This document shows positions 1-7,325 of a DNA stretch of 64,000 nucleotides, piece after piece. The notes beneath the pieces were generated by a model. The model did not search any database. It saw only the letters and a program-made list of their open reading frames with translations, and was not told the DNA's origin. The position numbers were made by a program, and so were the translations under genes. This DNA is from an uncultured Lentisphaerota bacterium. Lineage in GTDB: Bacteria > Verrucomicrobiota > Kiritimatiellia > CAIQIC01. Position 1 is the stretch's first letter, and the number at the start of each line of letters is the position of its first letter. The stretch covers positions 1-64,000 of the forward strand of contig CAISWQ010000018.1 of the NCBI GenBank assembly GCA_903889245.1, written 5' to 3'.

Positions 1-90
1 CTGTATTACAACCGGCGGCGGAAACATTCCGCACTCGGCTTTAAAAGCCCCGTAGACTTCGAAACCCAATTCAGGTATCAACAAAACTAA
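1..90 (+). CDS. IS3-family transposase OrfB, C-terminal fragment
   Basis: Frame 1 is open from the window edge to a TAA at 88-90 and encodes 29 residues containing YYNRRRKHSALGFKSPVDFE. That is the conserved end of the rve-type integrase domain of IS3/IS150-like OrfB proteins (YN..R.H..LG..SP..F). The DDE catalytic residues lie upstream of the window. It is not clear whether the full element is intact. Confidence 0.85.
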   Translation: MYYNRRRKHSALGFKSPVDFETQFRYQQN

Positions 91-110
91 TCATGACCCC
101 CGCGTGTCCA
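1..110 (+). mobile_element. IS3-family insertion sequence, right end (truncated by window edge)
   Basis: The first 90 bases encode the C-terminus of an IS3-type DDE transposase. The following 20 bases (91-110) read TCATGACCCCCGCGTGTCCA. Its reverse complement begins TGGACACGCGGGGGTCA, the usual form of an IS3-family terminal inverted repeat, so the element probably ends at 110. The left end, OrfA and most of OrfB lie outside the window. Confidence 0.8.
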
Positions 111-591
111 TCAACCCGGGGCAACCTCAGAACAGGGAAGGTGGGAAGGCGCGAAGAAACCTGTTCCCCTGTAGCGGCGGGCTATGCCCGCCGACGGCGC
201 GCCTAGCGCGCCGCAACAGCAGCGGCCCAAGAAATGGAGGGCCACGCTCCGTCGTGGCCGGTGCAGAGCGGATTGGCTTTGGGCGGTCGCCGCTGTTCCT
301 GCTTTCCTGATTTCCTCATTCAAAATGGCCCTGGCCATGGTGCGGTGATGATTTTGTAATCATGATTTTGAGCTCATTCCTTCCGCCGGAAAGAAGTGGA
401 CAGAAAAATGGGAGACAGAAAAAGAAGAGAAGAGGAACAGGGAAGGCGGGAAGAGAACCCTGCTCGACTTCGCGGCCTCCCGTCTTCGCTGTTCCAATCC
501 AGCCACGACGGGGCGTGGCCCCCAGTCACCACCTTCCCGGCTTGCGGCGGTGGGGGTGGAGGGCTAGGATGCGCCGCGATCGGAGGCGATC
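111..591. repeat. Non-coding hairpin-rich interval beside the IS end
   Basis: No credible gene is seen. The interval holds short perfect inverted repeats: 175-182 with 186-193 (CGGCGGGC), 195-202 with 206-213 (CGGCGCGC), 240-246 with 253-259 (GGCCACG) and 502-507 with 514-519 (GCCACG). A degenerate direct repeat starting GAACAGGGAAGG recurs near 131 and 434. Around 399-424 lies a GGACAGAAAAATGGGAGACAG-like tract. This resembles a decayed array of short structured repeats rather than a gene. Confidence 0.5.
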
Positions 592-1551
592 ATGAGCACG
601 ATGGCGATTGAATATTTCGAGCCGTTCGGGCGGGCGTGGACGCGGATGAAAGACCTGCTGTTCCGGCCGTTCGATCTCGGCCGGTGGCTGGCGATTGGCT
701 TCACCGCGTGGCTGGCGACGCTGACCGAGGGCGGCGGCAGCGGCGGCAACTTCAATTTCCCGGTGGAGGACAAGAAGGAGCTGGCCGAGGTCGGCCGGTT
801 CATCCATGCGCACCTGACCGGCATCATCATCGGGGCGGTGATCGTGGTGGTGTTCGCCTTTATCCTGGGGCTCATCCTTGCGTGGGTGAGCGCGCGGGGC
901 AAATTCATGTTCCTCGATAACGCGTTGACGAACCGCGCGGAAATCGCCGCGCCGTGGCGGCAGTGGCGGCGGCAGGGCAACTCGCTGTTCTGGTGGGAGG
1001 TGGCGTGCGGCTTCATCCTGCTGGCGGTCTTCCTGATCTGCCTCGGCCTGTGCCTGGCCGTGGCGTGGCCGGATATCCGTGACAAGCAGTTCAGCGGGAT
1101 GGCCGTCATGTCCATCGTGCTGGGCTTTGTGCTGCTGCTGGCCTTCTGTTTCGTGGCCGGTTATGTGCTGACGTTCCTCCACGATTTTGTGGTGCCGCTG
1201 ATGCGCAAGCATGACCTGAAGACGAACGCGGCGTGGCAAAAATTCCTGGCATTGATGCGCGCGCGGCCCGGCCCGTTCCTGCTCTATGGCCTGTTGCGCT
1301 TCGTCATCGCGCTGGTTGTGGGGGTGACGGTCGGTTGTCTGGCCTGTCTCACGTGCCTGTTCACCTGTGGCTGCGCCGGCTGCCTGTTGGCGCTGCCGTT
1401 CATCGGCACGGTGCTGCTGCTGCCCATCTACGTCTGGGAGCGCTACTGGGGGCCGGAGTTCCTGCGGCAGTTCGGATCGGAGTTCGATGCCTGGGTGAGC
1501 AACCCGCCGCCGGTGCCTGCCGAACAGACGCCCGTGATCGCGCCCACCTAA
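592..1551 (+). CDS. Multi-pass membrane protein of unknown function
   Basis: This 319-residue protein starts at an ATG preceded by GGAGG at about 582-586. It opens with a short conserved-looking stretch (EYFEPFGRAW.RMK.LLFRPFDLGRWLAIGF) followed by about six hydrophobic segments and a proline-rich C-terminal tail. A glycine/serine linker sits near residues 44-52. One late membrane segment (about residues 249-264) is unusually cysteine-rich, with seven Cys in GCLACLTCLFTCGCAGC. I do not recognise a catalytic motif. The glycosyltransferase gene downstream begins 6 bp after its stop, so co-transcription is likely, but that does not define a function. Confidence 0.75.
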   Translation: MSTMAIEYFEPFGRAWTRMKDLLFRPFDLGRWLAIGFTAWLATLTEGGGSGGNFNFPVEDKKELAEVGRFIHAHLTGIIIGAVIVVVFAFILGLILAWVSARGKFMFLDNALTNRAEIAAPWRQWRRQGNSLFWWEVACGFILLAVFLICLGLCLAVAWPDIRDKQFSGMAVMSIVLGFVLLLAFCFVAGYVLTFLHDFVVPLMRKHDLKTNAAWQKFLALMRARPGPFLLYGLLRFVIALVVGVTVGCLACLTCLFTCGCAGCLLALPFIGTVLLLPIYVWERYWGPEFLRQFGSEFDAWVSNPPPVPAEQTPVIAPT

Positions 1552-1557
1552 ACCGCC

Positions 1558-2355
1558 ATGAAGTTTTCCATCGTCACGCCGAACTATAACGGCGCCCGCT
1601 TCCTCGAAGCCACGCTGGCGAGCGTCGCCGCGCAGCGCGCGCCGGGCCTGGCGGTGGAGCACTGGATCGTGGATGGCGGCAGCACCGATGGCTCACCCGG
1701 CATCATCCAGCGCTATCTTGGCCCCGAAACTTTTTTGATCGCGGAGCGCGATGCCGGGCCGGCCGAGGCGATCAACAAGGGGCTGCGGCGCGTCACCGGC
1801 GATTTCGTCGCCTGGCTGAATGCCGATGATCTTTATGAACCCGGCGCGCTGGCGCGCGCCGCCGCCACGCTCGCGGCGCACCCGCGGGCCGCGTTCGCGT
1901 TCGGCCGCTGTCGCATCGTGGATGAGCGCGGCGCGGAAATCCGGCGCGGCATCACACGCTTCAAGGAACTTTTTTCCCCGCTCTCCTCGCGTTTTACTTT
2001 CCAGTGTCTCAACTATATCTCGCAGCCGGCGATGTTCTTCCGGCGCGCGGCGCTGGACCGGGCGGGTGGGCTGCGCGGGGATCTCACGGCGGCGTGGGAC
2101 TATGAGTTCATGCTGCGGCTGTGGCGGCAGGGTGGGGCGGTGCGCATCCCGGGCGGCCCGCTGGCCGACTTCCGCTGGCATCCCGGCTCGATCAGCGGCC
2201 GCGCCTATGCGCAGCAGTTCCGCGAGGAGTGGCAGGTGGCCGCCGCCGACGCCGGCCGCTGCTCGCCGCAGGCGCTGATTCATCTCGGCGTGCGTTTCGG
2301 CATCGTCGGCACCTACGCGTTTATGGCTGCTGTGCGCCGGAGTTCAGCGCGATGA
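1558..2355 (+). CDS. Glycosyltransferase family 2
   Basis: This 265-residue protein has a GT-A fold signature. The N-terminus KFSIVTPNYNGARFLEATLAS is the nucleotide-sugar binding start. VDGGSTDGS (about residues 39-47) follows, then WLNADD (about 86-91), which holds the metal-binding acidic residues. GT2 enzymes transfer a sugar from a nucleotide donor to glycans or lipids at the cytoplasmic membrane face. The substrate cannot be read from sequence. Its stop overlaps the start of the next glycosyltransferase gene by 4 bp (ATGA), which points to translational coupling and a shared pathway in surface polysaccharide assembly. Confidence 0.9.
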   Translation: MKFSIVTPNYNGARFLEATLASVAAQRAPGLAVEHWIVDGGSTDGSPGIIQRYLGPETFLIAERDAGPAEAINKGLRRVTGDFVAWLNADDLYEPGALARAAATLAAHPRAAFAFGRCRIVDERGAEIRRGITRFKELFSPLSSRFTFQCLNYISQPAMFFRRAALDRAGGLRGDLTAAWDYEFMLRLWRQGGAVRIPGGPLADFRWHPGSISGRAYAQQFREEWQVAAADAGRCSPQALIHLGVRFGIVGTYAFMAAVRRSSAR

Positions 2356-3491
2356 GGGTCGGCGTCAATGCGTTGTTCCTGATTCCCGGCGAGGTCGGTG
2401 GCTCGGAGACCTATCTGATCGAGACGTTGCGCGCGCTGGCGGCGACGCAGCCCGACCTCGAACTGGTGCTCTTCACCAACCTGGAGTGCGACGCCTGCCT
2501 CTGCGAGCGCCTGGATGAATTCCCCCAGGTAAGCTTGCAAATGCTGCCCGTGCGCGCGCGCAACCGTGTGGCCCGCGTGTGGTGCGAACAGACCCGGCTG
2601 CCGTCTCTGGCCCGCGCGGCGGGAGTGCAGGTGCTCTGGTCGCCCGGTTACGTGGCGCCGTTGCGCGCCCCTTGCCCGCAGGTGGCCTCGATCCTGGACC
2701 TGCAATACCTGAGCCATCCTGCCGACCTGGCGTGGCCGGCGTGGCTGGCCATGCACACGCTGATCATGCAGACCGCGCAACGCTGCGCCCATCTGCTGAC
2801 GCTCTCGGAGTTTTCGCAACGCGAGATCATCCGCGAGGCGGGTGTCGCGCCGGAGAAGATCACGCCGACGCTGCTCGCGGCCGCGCCGGAATTTTTTGCG
2901 CCGTCCGCCGCCGGGGCCGTCGCCGAACTGCGCCGCGACGTGCTGGGCTTCGAGGGCCCGTTCCTTTTGTGCGTGGCCCACACCTATCCGCACAAGAACG
3001 TGCATCGTTTGCTGGAGGCGGTGGGTTTGCTCGCTGATCTGCCGCACCGGCTCGTGCTCGTGGGCCGGCCGCAGCGCGGCGAGCCGGCGGTACAGGCGGC
3101 GCTGGCGCGCTGGCCCGATCCAAAACGCTGCGTCCGGCTGGAGCGCGTGACGCGCGCCGACCTGGTGACGCTCTATCAGGCGGCGGACGCGTTCGCGTTT
3201 CCGTCGCTCTACGAAGGTTTCGGGCTGCCCGTCTTGGAGGCGATGGCCGCGGGCGCGCCGGTCGTCGCCCTGCGCCGCGCCGCGGTGCCGGAGGTCGGCG
3301 GCGACGCCCTCGCCTACGTCGAGCGCGACGACGCCGCCGAGCTGGCCGCCCGCCTGCGCGAGACGCTGGCCTGGAGCCCGGCCGAGCGGGCCGCGCGCTG
3401 CGCCGCCGCCCGCGCCCGCGCCGCGACTTTTTCGTGGGAACGCACCGCCGCTGCGGTCGCCGACGTCCTCCGCGCCACCGCCGCCCGCTGA
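2352..3491 (+). CDS. Glycosyltransferase family 4 (GT-B)
   Basis: This is a 379-residue GT-B enzyme. The ATG at 2352 overlaps the preceding stop and gives the canonical N-terminus MRVGVNALFLIPGEVGGSE, with a glycine-rich acceptor-site loop. The C-terminal half carries the GT4 donor-site signature FPSLYEGFGLPVLEAMAAG with the EX7E glutamates, at about residues 282-300. A mannosyl-, glucosyl- or rhamnosyl-transferase acting on a surface polysaccharide is likely, in concert with the GT2 just upstream. The donor is unknown. The stop codon abuts a cluster of palindromic repeats. Confidence 0.9.
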   Translation: MRVGVNALFLIPGEVGGSETYLIETLRALAATQPDLELVLFTNLECDACLCERLDEFPQVSLQMLPVRARNRVARVWCEQTRLPSLARAAGVQVLWSPGYVAPLRAPCPQVASILDLQYLSHPADLAWPAWLAMHTLIMQTAQRCAHLLTLSEFSQREIIREAGVAPEKITPTLLAAAPEFFAPSAAGAVAELRRDVLGFEGPFLLCVAHTYPHKNVHRLLEAVGLLADLPHRLVLVGRPQRGEPAVQAALARWPDPKRCVRLERVTRADLVTLYQAADAFAFPSLYEGFGLPVLEAMAAGAPVVALRRAAVPEVGGDALAYVERDDAAELAARLRETLAWSPAERAARCAAARARAATFSWERTAAAVADVLRATAAR

Positions 3492-3492
3492 C

Positions 3493-3542
3493 TTTTCCAA
3501 GGCTTGGGAAAAGCACTGCGGGCGTTTCCAAGCCTTGGAAAA
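3493..3542. repeat. Palindrome cluster, 2 copies (TTTTCCAAG-S-CTTGGAAAA family)
   Basis: There are two copies with centres at 3502 and 3533, 31 bp apart. The first begins 1 base after the GT4 stop codon. The copies lie between convergent genes and directly precede the 21-bp array. Confidence 0.9.
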
Positions 3543-3561
3543 CCAGTTCTCCCGTTCCGCC

Positions 3562-3745
3562 GGGGACATCCCCCGTACGACGGGGGACATCCCCCACGCC
3601 ACCGGGGACATCCTTTTTTCTGTGGGGGACATCCCCCACGCCATGGGGGACAGCCCCCGCGCCGCCGGGGACGTCCTTTTTCTCACGGGGGACATCCCCC
3701 GTGCGACGGGGGACGTCCTTTTTTGGGCGGGGGACATCCCCCACG
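3562..3745. repeat. 21-bp phased tandem array, 9 units
   Basis: The core GGGGAC(A/G)(T/G)CC starts at 3562, 3583, 3604, 3625, 3646, 3667, 3688, 3709 and 3730, exactly 21 bp apart each time. Six of the units extend to the near-palindrome GGGGACATCCCC or its variant GGGGACAGCCCC; three end in CCTTTTT instead. The spacer bases between cores vary. Because 21 is a multiple of three, open frames run through the array on both strands, but their products are only repeats and no gene is called. The array lies between convergent genes. Confidence 0.9.
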
Positions 3746-3800
3746 GAACGGGAGAAACCACTTTTTGCGGTTTTCCTAGGGAAATCGCGAAAAAGACGTT

Positions 3801-5153
3801 CTAGATTTCCGGATATTTCCAATCGCCGCGGTAGGCGCGGCGCAGCAGCTTGTTCGCCTCGGCGTCGCCTACGCAGTCATACTTGGCGGCGTCCCAGTTG
3901 ACGCTGCGGCCAAGCTTGAGGCTCAACATGCCCAGTAGCGCGGCGTTGGTGGAGAGGTGGAGGTCCTCGATGTCGCTGACCGGCCGGCGGCCGGTGCGGA
4001 TGCAGTCGAGGAAATCGGCCCACAGCTCGCGGATGTTCTGGCCGTCGGGCTGGCCGAGCTGGGCGTCCTCGTGGAGCGTCGGCTGGCTGTCCTTCGCCGG
4101 GTAGAACGTCCAACCCTTCTGCCAGCCAAGGTGCAGCGTGCCTTCGGTGCCGAAGAAGTAGCAGCCCACATTCTCGCCCTTCTCGGCGTTGTGGCCGGCG
4201 AACTGGCGGTGCTCCCACGTCACGTCGAAGTCGCGGAACTTGTACTGCGCGAGCTGGTGGTCGGGCGCGTCGCTGGTCTGTTCCTTGTCGTTGAGGATGG
4301 GCGGGCCCTTGATCGGGCGGCCGCCGAGGCTGGAGACGAGCGTCGGCGCCTGCTCGCCGGTGATCCACATGATCTGGTCGAGCCAGTGGATACCCCAGTC
4401 GCCGAGCGTGCCGTTGGCGTAATCGAGGAACATCCGGAAGCCGCGCGGGTGGATGCCGCTGCCCCACGGGTTCTGCGGGTTGCCGTTGAACGGGCGCTTG
4501 GGCGCGGGGCCGCACCAGAAATCCCAATCCAGCTCCGGCGGCGGCTGCGTGTTCGGCTTCGGCTGCTCCGGCCCGCCGCCGCCATAGTTGACGAACGCGC
4601 GGACCATGCCGAGCTTGCCGAGCTTGCCGGCGCGGATGAACTCGCGCGCGCTGATGTTGTGCGGCGAAATGCGCCGGTGCGTGCCCACCTGCACGACGCG
4701 GCCCGCCGCCCGCGCGGCGCGGACCATCGCGCGGCCCTCGAGGATCGTGTGGCTGATCGGCTTCTCCACATAGACGTGCGCGCCGGCCCGCACCGCGGCG
4801 ATCGTGATCAGCGGATGCCAGTGATCGGGCGTGGCGACGATGCAAAGCTCCGGTTTGATTTTTTCCAGCATCTCGCGGTAATCGCGGAAAGGCTTCGGCT
4901 CGTCGCGCGTCTCCTTGCGGACGCGCGCCTCGGTGCGCTGGAGGAAGCGGCTATCCACATCGCACAGCGCGACGATCTCGCACGCGCCGCTGGCCATCGC
5001 CGCGCCGAGGATGTTGCCGCCCCACCAGCCGCAGCCGACGAGCGCGGTGCGGTAACGCTTGGCCGGCGCGTCCGCGCCGACGAGGCGGAAGGCGGACGTG
5101 GAAAGCACGGCGGCGGCGCCCGACTGCAAGAAACGACGACGATCCATGTTCAT
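3801..5153 (-). CDS. Gfo/Idh/MocA-family oxidoreductase, Tat-exported
   Basis: This 450-residue protein was started at the ATG giving MNMDRRRFLQSGAAAVLSTS, a twin-arginine signal peptide (RRRFLQ). The in-frame DNA upstream is the rsmD region in antisense and is not protein-like. A Rossmann NAD(P)-binding motif (ALVGCGWWGG) comes at about residue 40. The family motif EKPISHTILEG at about residue 126 contains the conserved EKP lysine. Such Tat-exported oxidoreductases are very numerous in PVC bacteria and are thought to act on sugars or inositols in the periplasm. The substrate is unknown. The gene stands alone, convergent with the GT4 gene and divergent from rsmD. Confidence 0.9.
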   Translation of the reverse strand: MNMDRRRFLQSGAAAVLSTSAFRLVGADAPAKRYRTALVGCGWWGGNILGAAMASGACEIVALCDVDSRFLQRTEARVRKETRDEPKPFRDYREMLEKIKPELCIVATPDHWHPLITIAAVRAGAHVYVEKPISHTILEGRAMVRAARAAGRVVQVGTHRRISPHNISAREFIRAGKLGKLGMVRAFVNYGGGGPEQPKPNTQPPPELDWDFWCGPAPKRPFNGNPQNPWGSGIHPRGFRMFLDYANGTLGDWGIHWLDQIMWITGEQAPTLVSSLGGRPIKGPPILNDKEQTSDAPDHQLAQYKFRDFDVTWEHRQFAGHNAEKGENVGCYFFGTEGTLHLGWQKGWTFYPAKDSQPTLHEDAQLGQPDGQNIRELWADFLDCIRTGRRPVSDIEDLHLSTNAALLGMLSLKLGRSVNWDAAKYDCVGDAEANKLLRRAYRGDWKYPEI

Positions 5154-5213
5154 GTGCGTGTCTCCGGTGGCTGCGACGCGGCGGATGCTAGGCGGCGGCC
5201 GCCGCGCTGTCAA

Positions 5214-5263
5214 TTTTTCCAAGCCTTGGAAAAAGCCGGGCGACTTTTTCCAAGGTTTGGAAA
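5214..5263. repeat. Palindrome cluster, 2 copies
   Basis: Centres lie at 5224 (C) and 5255 (G), 31 bp apart, in the divergent gap between the oxidoreductase gene and rsmD. The second copy has CAAGGTTTGG in place of CAAGGCTTGG. Confidence 0.9.
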
Positions 5264-5292
5264 TCGGGGTGGGGCGGCGTAGAATCCGCGCC

Positions 5293-5961
5293 ATGTTACG
5301 CATCACCGGTGGCAATCTGGGCGGCCGGCTGCTGAAGTCGCCGCCGGGCGCGACGCGGCCGACGCAGGACAAGGTCCGGCAGGCGATTTTCTCGGCGCTG
5401 GGCGAGTTCACCGTCGGCGCGCGCGTGCTCGACCTGTTCGCGGGCTGCGGCACGCTCGGCTTCGAGGCGTGGAGCCGCGGCGCGGCGGAGGTCACGCTGG
5501 TGGAGAGCGACCGCAAGACGTTGGACGTGCTGAAGGAGAACCTGCGCCAACTCTGTCCTGGCGCGGGCGCGCAGGTGCGGTGCGTCGGGTCGGACGTGTT
5601 CAAGTTCCTGGAGGTGGTGGCGCGCGGCGTCGGGGTGGCGGACGCGAGAGCTGTAGCTCCCGCCCACAAGCGCGAAGCTGCGGCGGCCACCGCGGAGAAC
5701 GCCGCACCCACCCGGAAACTGGAAGGTGTCTTCGATTTGGCGCTGGCCGATCCGCCGTATGATCGCGCGGGCGCGCAGCGGTGGCTGGAAAAGACCTTGC
5801 CCGCGTTGGAGGCGGGGCCTATCCTGCGGCCCGGCGGTTTCCTCGTTTTTGAAATGGGCGCCTATGAGCAGCCGGCGGAGCGCGCAGGCTGGACGCTGAT
5901 CTGGGACCGGACCTACGGCGGGACGCGCGTGGTGATGTTCCGGCGGGGCGAGCAGGATTAA
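5293..5961 (+). CDS. rsmD: 16S rRNA (guanine(966)-N2)-methyltransferase RsmD
   Basis: This 222-residue SAM-dependent methyltransferase modifies G966 of 16S rRNA. The N-terminus MLRITGGNLGGRLLKSPPG and the following TRPTQDKVRQAIFSAL are typical of RsmD. Motif I is VLDLFAGCGTLGFEAWSRG, and the catalytic motif is DPPYD near residue 154. An alanine-rich insert of about 35 residues (roughly 115-150) sits just before the strand leading to DPPY and is not expected in the family. Its DNA contains a GAGCTGTAGCTC hairpin. The gene precedes coaD, the usual neighbour. The ATG at 5293 was chosen because the RsmD homology begins there. Confidence 0.93.
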   Translation: MLRITGGNLGGRLLKSPPGATRPTQDKVRQAIFSALGEFTVGARVLDLFAGCGTLGFEAWSRGAAEVTLVESDRKTLDVLKENLRQLCPGAGAQVRCVGSDVFKFLEVVARGVGVADARAVAPAHKREAAAATAENAAPTRKLEGVFDLALADPPYDRAGAQRWLEKTLPALEAGPILRPGGFLVFEMGAYEQPAERAGWTLIWDRTYGGTRVVMFRRGEQD

Positions 5962-5987
5962 GATTACGAGCTAAGAGCAAGCTTACG

Positions 5988-6539
5988 ATGAAGAGGCAAG
6001 ACAAGCGGGCGGCGATTTATGCGGGCACGTTCGACCCGTTGACGCTGGGCCATCTGGATTTGATCGAGCGGGCGGCGCAGATTTTCGACCGGCTGATTGT
6101 GGCGGTGGCGGAGCATTCGCGGAAAAATCCGCTGTTCACGATGGACGAGCGGCTGGAACTGGCGCGGGCGGCGCTCCAGCATCTGCCGAACGTGGAGGTG
6201 GACCGTTTTGCGGGGTTGCTGGTGGATTATGCGCGGGCCAAGAATGTGCACGTGCTGGTGCGCGGGTTGCGCGTGTTCTCCGACTTCGAGTTCGAGTTCA
6301 AGATGGCGCTGACCAACCGCGCAATGGCGCCGGACGTGGAAACGCTGTTCCTGATGACGAAGGAGGATTACAGCTTCTTGAGTTCGAGCACCGTGCGCGA
6401 GGTCGCCGAACTGGGCGGGCACACCGGGCAGTTTGTGCCGCCGGTGGTCCATGCCGCGCTCACGCGCAAGCTGGGCCCCGCCGCCGCCCAGCCTCCCGCC
6501 CAAAAGCGCCGCAGCCAAAGACTCGCCGCGGATGAGTGA
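5988..6539 (+). CDS. coaD: Pantetheine-phosphate adenylyltransferase
   Basis: This 183-residue enzyme joins ATP and 4'-phosphopantetheine to give dephospho-CoA, the penultimate step of CoA synthesis. The nucleotidyltransferase motif AGTFDPLTLGH lies near the N-terminus, with HxGH represented by the T/H pair in TLGH. RGLRVFSDFEFEF and the ATP-binding SSSTVREVAELGG follow at about residues 126-138. About 20 residues of basic, alanine-rich tail exceed the usual 160-residue length. The gene lies 26 bp after rsmD, in the widespread rsmD-coaD order. Confidence 0.95.
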   Translation: MKRQDKRAAIYAGTFDPLTLGHLDLIERAAQIFDRLIVAVAEHSRKNPLFTMDERLELARAALQHLPNVEVDRFAGLLVDYARAKNVHVLVRGLRVFSDFEFEFKMALTNRAMAPDVETLFLMTKEDYSFLSSSTVREVAELGGHTGQFVPPVVHAALTRKLGPAAAQPPAQKRRSQRLAADE

Positions 6540-6570
6540 GCGGAAGCCGCAGAGGAACCGCAGAATATTG

Positions 6571-6596
6571 AACAAGGAATAGCGAATGTCGAAGGA
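6571..6596. repeat. Short ATATTG/GAATGTCG-type intergenic repeat
   Basis: The gap between coaD and the DUF177 gene contains GAATATTGAACAAGGAATAG and a following GCGAATGTCGAAG. The composition is AT-richer than the surroundings and resembles the degenerate GAATATCGAA-type low-complexity repeats seen in other PVC intergenic regions. The assignment is by appearance only. Confidence 0.35.
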
Positions 6597-6643
6597 CGGC
6601 GGCCTCCTCACCAACGAACAACTGACAACACACCACTGACCTT

Positions 6644-7108
6644 ATGCTGATTGAACTTCCCAAATTGAGTCCTGAAGGAGAGTCCTTTTCGGGTGAGGAG
6701 TCGGCGGAACTGCTGGGCTTGAAGGCCGGCGATGCGGTCAAGGCCGAGGGGCCGGTCCAGTATGATTTCTTCGTCCAGTTGGTCGGCCACGAGCTGGTGG
6801 TGCAGGGGCGGCTAACGGTTGAGCTGGCCGCGACTTGCGGGCGGTGCGCGGAAATTTACTCGACAAACCTGGTGATTTCGGATTTCCTACGCGCCTCCGA
6901 AATCCAGCCCGGCCAGGAGTCGGTGGACCTGACGGACGACATCCGGGAAGAAGTGCTGCTGAAGCTGCCGCCTTACCCGGTGTGCCAGCCGGAGTGCAAA
7001 GGGCTGTGCCCGCAGTGCGGCCGCAACCTCAACGACGGGGCGTGCGGCTGCAAGGCGCCGAAAGACGATCTGCGCTGGTCCGGCTTGGATGACTTGAAGC
7101 TGAAATGA
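6644..7108 (+). CDS. DUF177 (YceD-like) protein
   Basis: This 154-residue member of the YceD/DUF177 family is almost always encoded immediately before rpmF; in bacteria and plastids the family has been linked to 23S rRNA accumulation. The family core is visible as LTVELAATCGRCAEIYSTNL at about residues 57-76. The C-terminus has a second cysteine cluster (CQPECKGLCPQCGRNLNDG) that could form a zinc ribbon with the first. rpmF follows after 20 bp, which supports the assignment. The start gives a standard hydrophilic N-terminus, MLIELPKLSPEGESF. Confidence 0.88.
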   Translation: MLIELPKLSPEGESFSGEESAELLGLKAGDAVKAEGPVQYDFFVQLVGHELVVQGRLTVELAATCGRCAEIYSTNLVISDFLRASEIQPGQESVDLTDDIREEVLLKLPPYPVCQPECKGLCPQCGRNLNDGACGCKAPKDDLRWSGLDDLKLK

Positions 7109-7128
7109 CTTGTTGAAAGGAGCGCATC

Positions 7129-7317
7129 ATGGCGGTCCCGAAAAGGAAAAAATCGAAAAGTCGTATCCGTATGCGCAAGGCGCATCTGAAGCAGCCGATG
7201 CCGTCGGCCACGCCGTGCCCGAAGTGCGGTGAGCCGCGCCTCGCGCACCGCGTCTGCCCGGCCTGCGGCAGCTATAACGGCCGGCAGGTGTTGATCAAGG
7301 CTTCCGACGAAGACTGA
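7129..7317 (+). CDS. rpmF: 50S ribosomal protein L32
   Basis: This 62-residue protein of the large subunit has the canonical start MAVPKRKKSKSRIRMRKAH. A zinc-ribbon made of CPKCGEP and CPACGSYNG lies at about residues 29-48. The start is preceded by GAAAGGAG at 7115-7122. The gene sits between the DUF177 gene and plsX, a conserved arrangement that ties ribosome synthesis to lipid synthesis. Confidence 0.97.
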   Translation: MAVPKRKKSKSRIRMRKAHLKQPMPSATPCPKCGEPRLAHRVCPACGSYNGRQVLIKASDED

Positions 7318-7325
7318 TCGCGGCC

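Noticed and set aside
104-611. Several short open frames between the IS end and the first membrane protein
   Set aside because: Arginine/proline-rich translations made from hairpin repeats, with no ribosome binding site and mutual overlap.
3434-3901. Open frames on both strands through the 21-bp array, coding for repeats such as GDIPRATGDV
   Set aside because: The unit length of 21 is a multiple of three, so frames stay open automatically. There is no good start or ribosome binding site, and the frames overlap the ends of flanking genes.
5154-5711. N-terminal extension of the Gfo/Idh/MocA gene to 5711
   Set aside because: The extension is antisense to rsmD and contains the palindrome cluster; the Tat signal peptide at 5153 gives the natural start.
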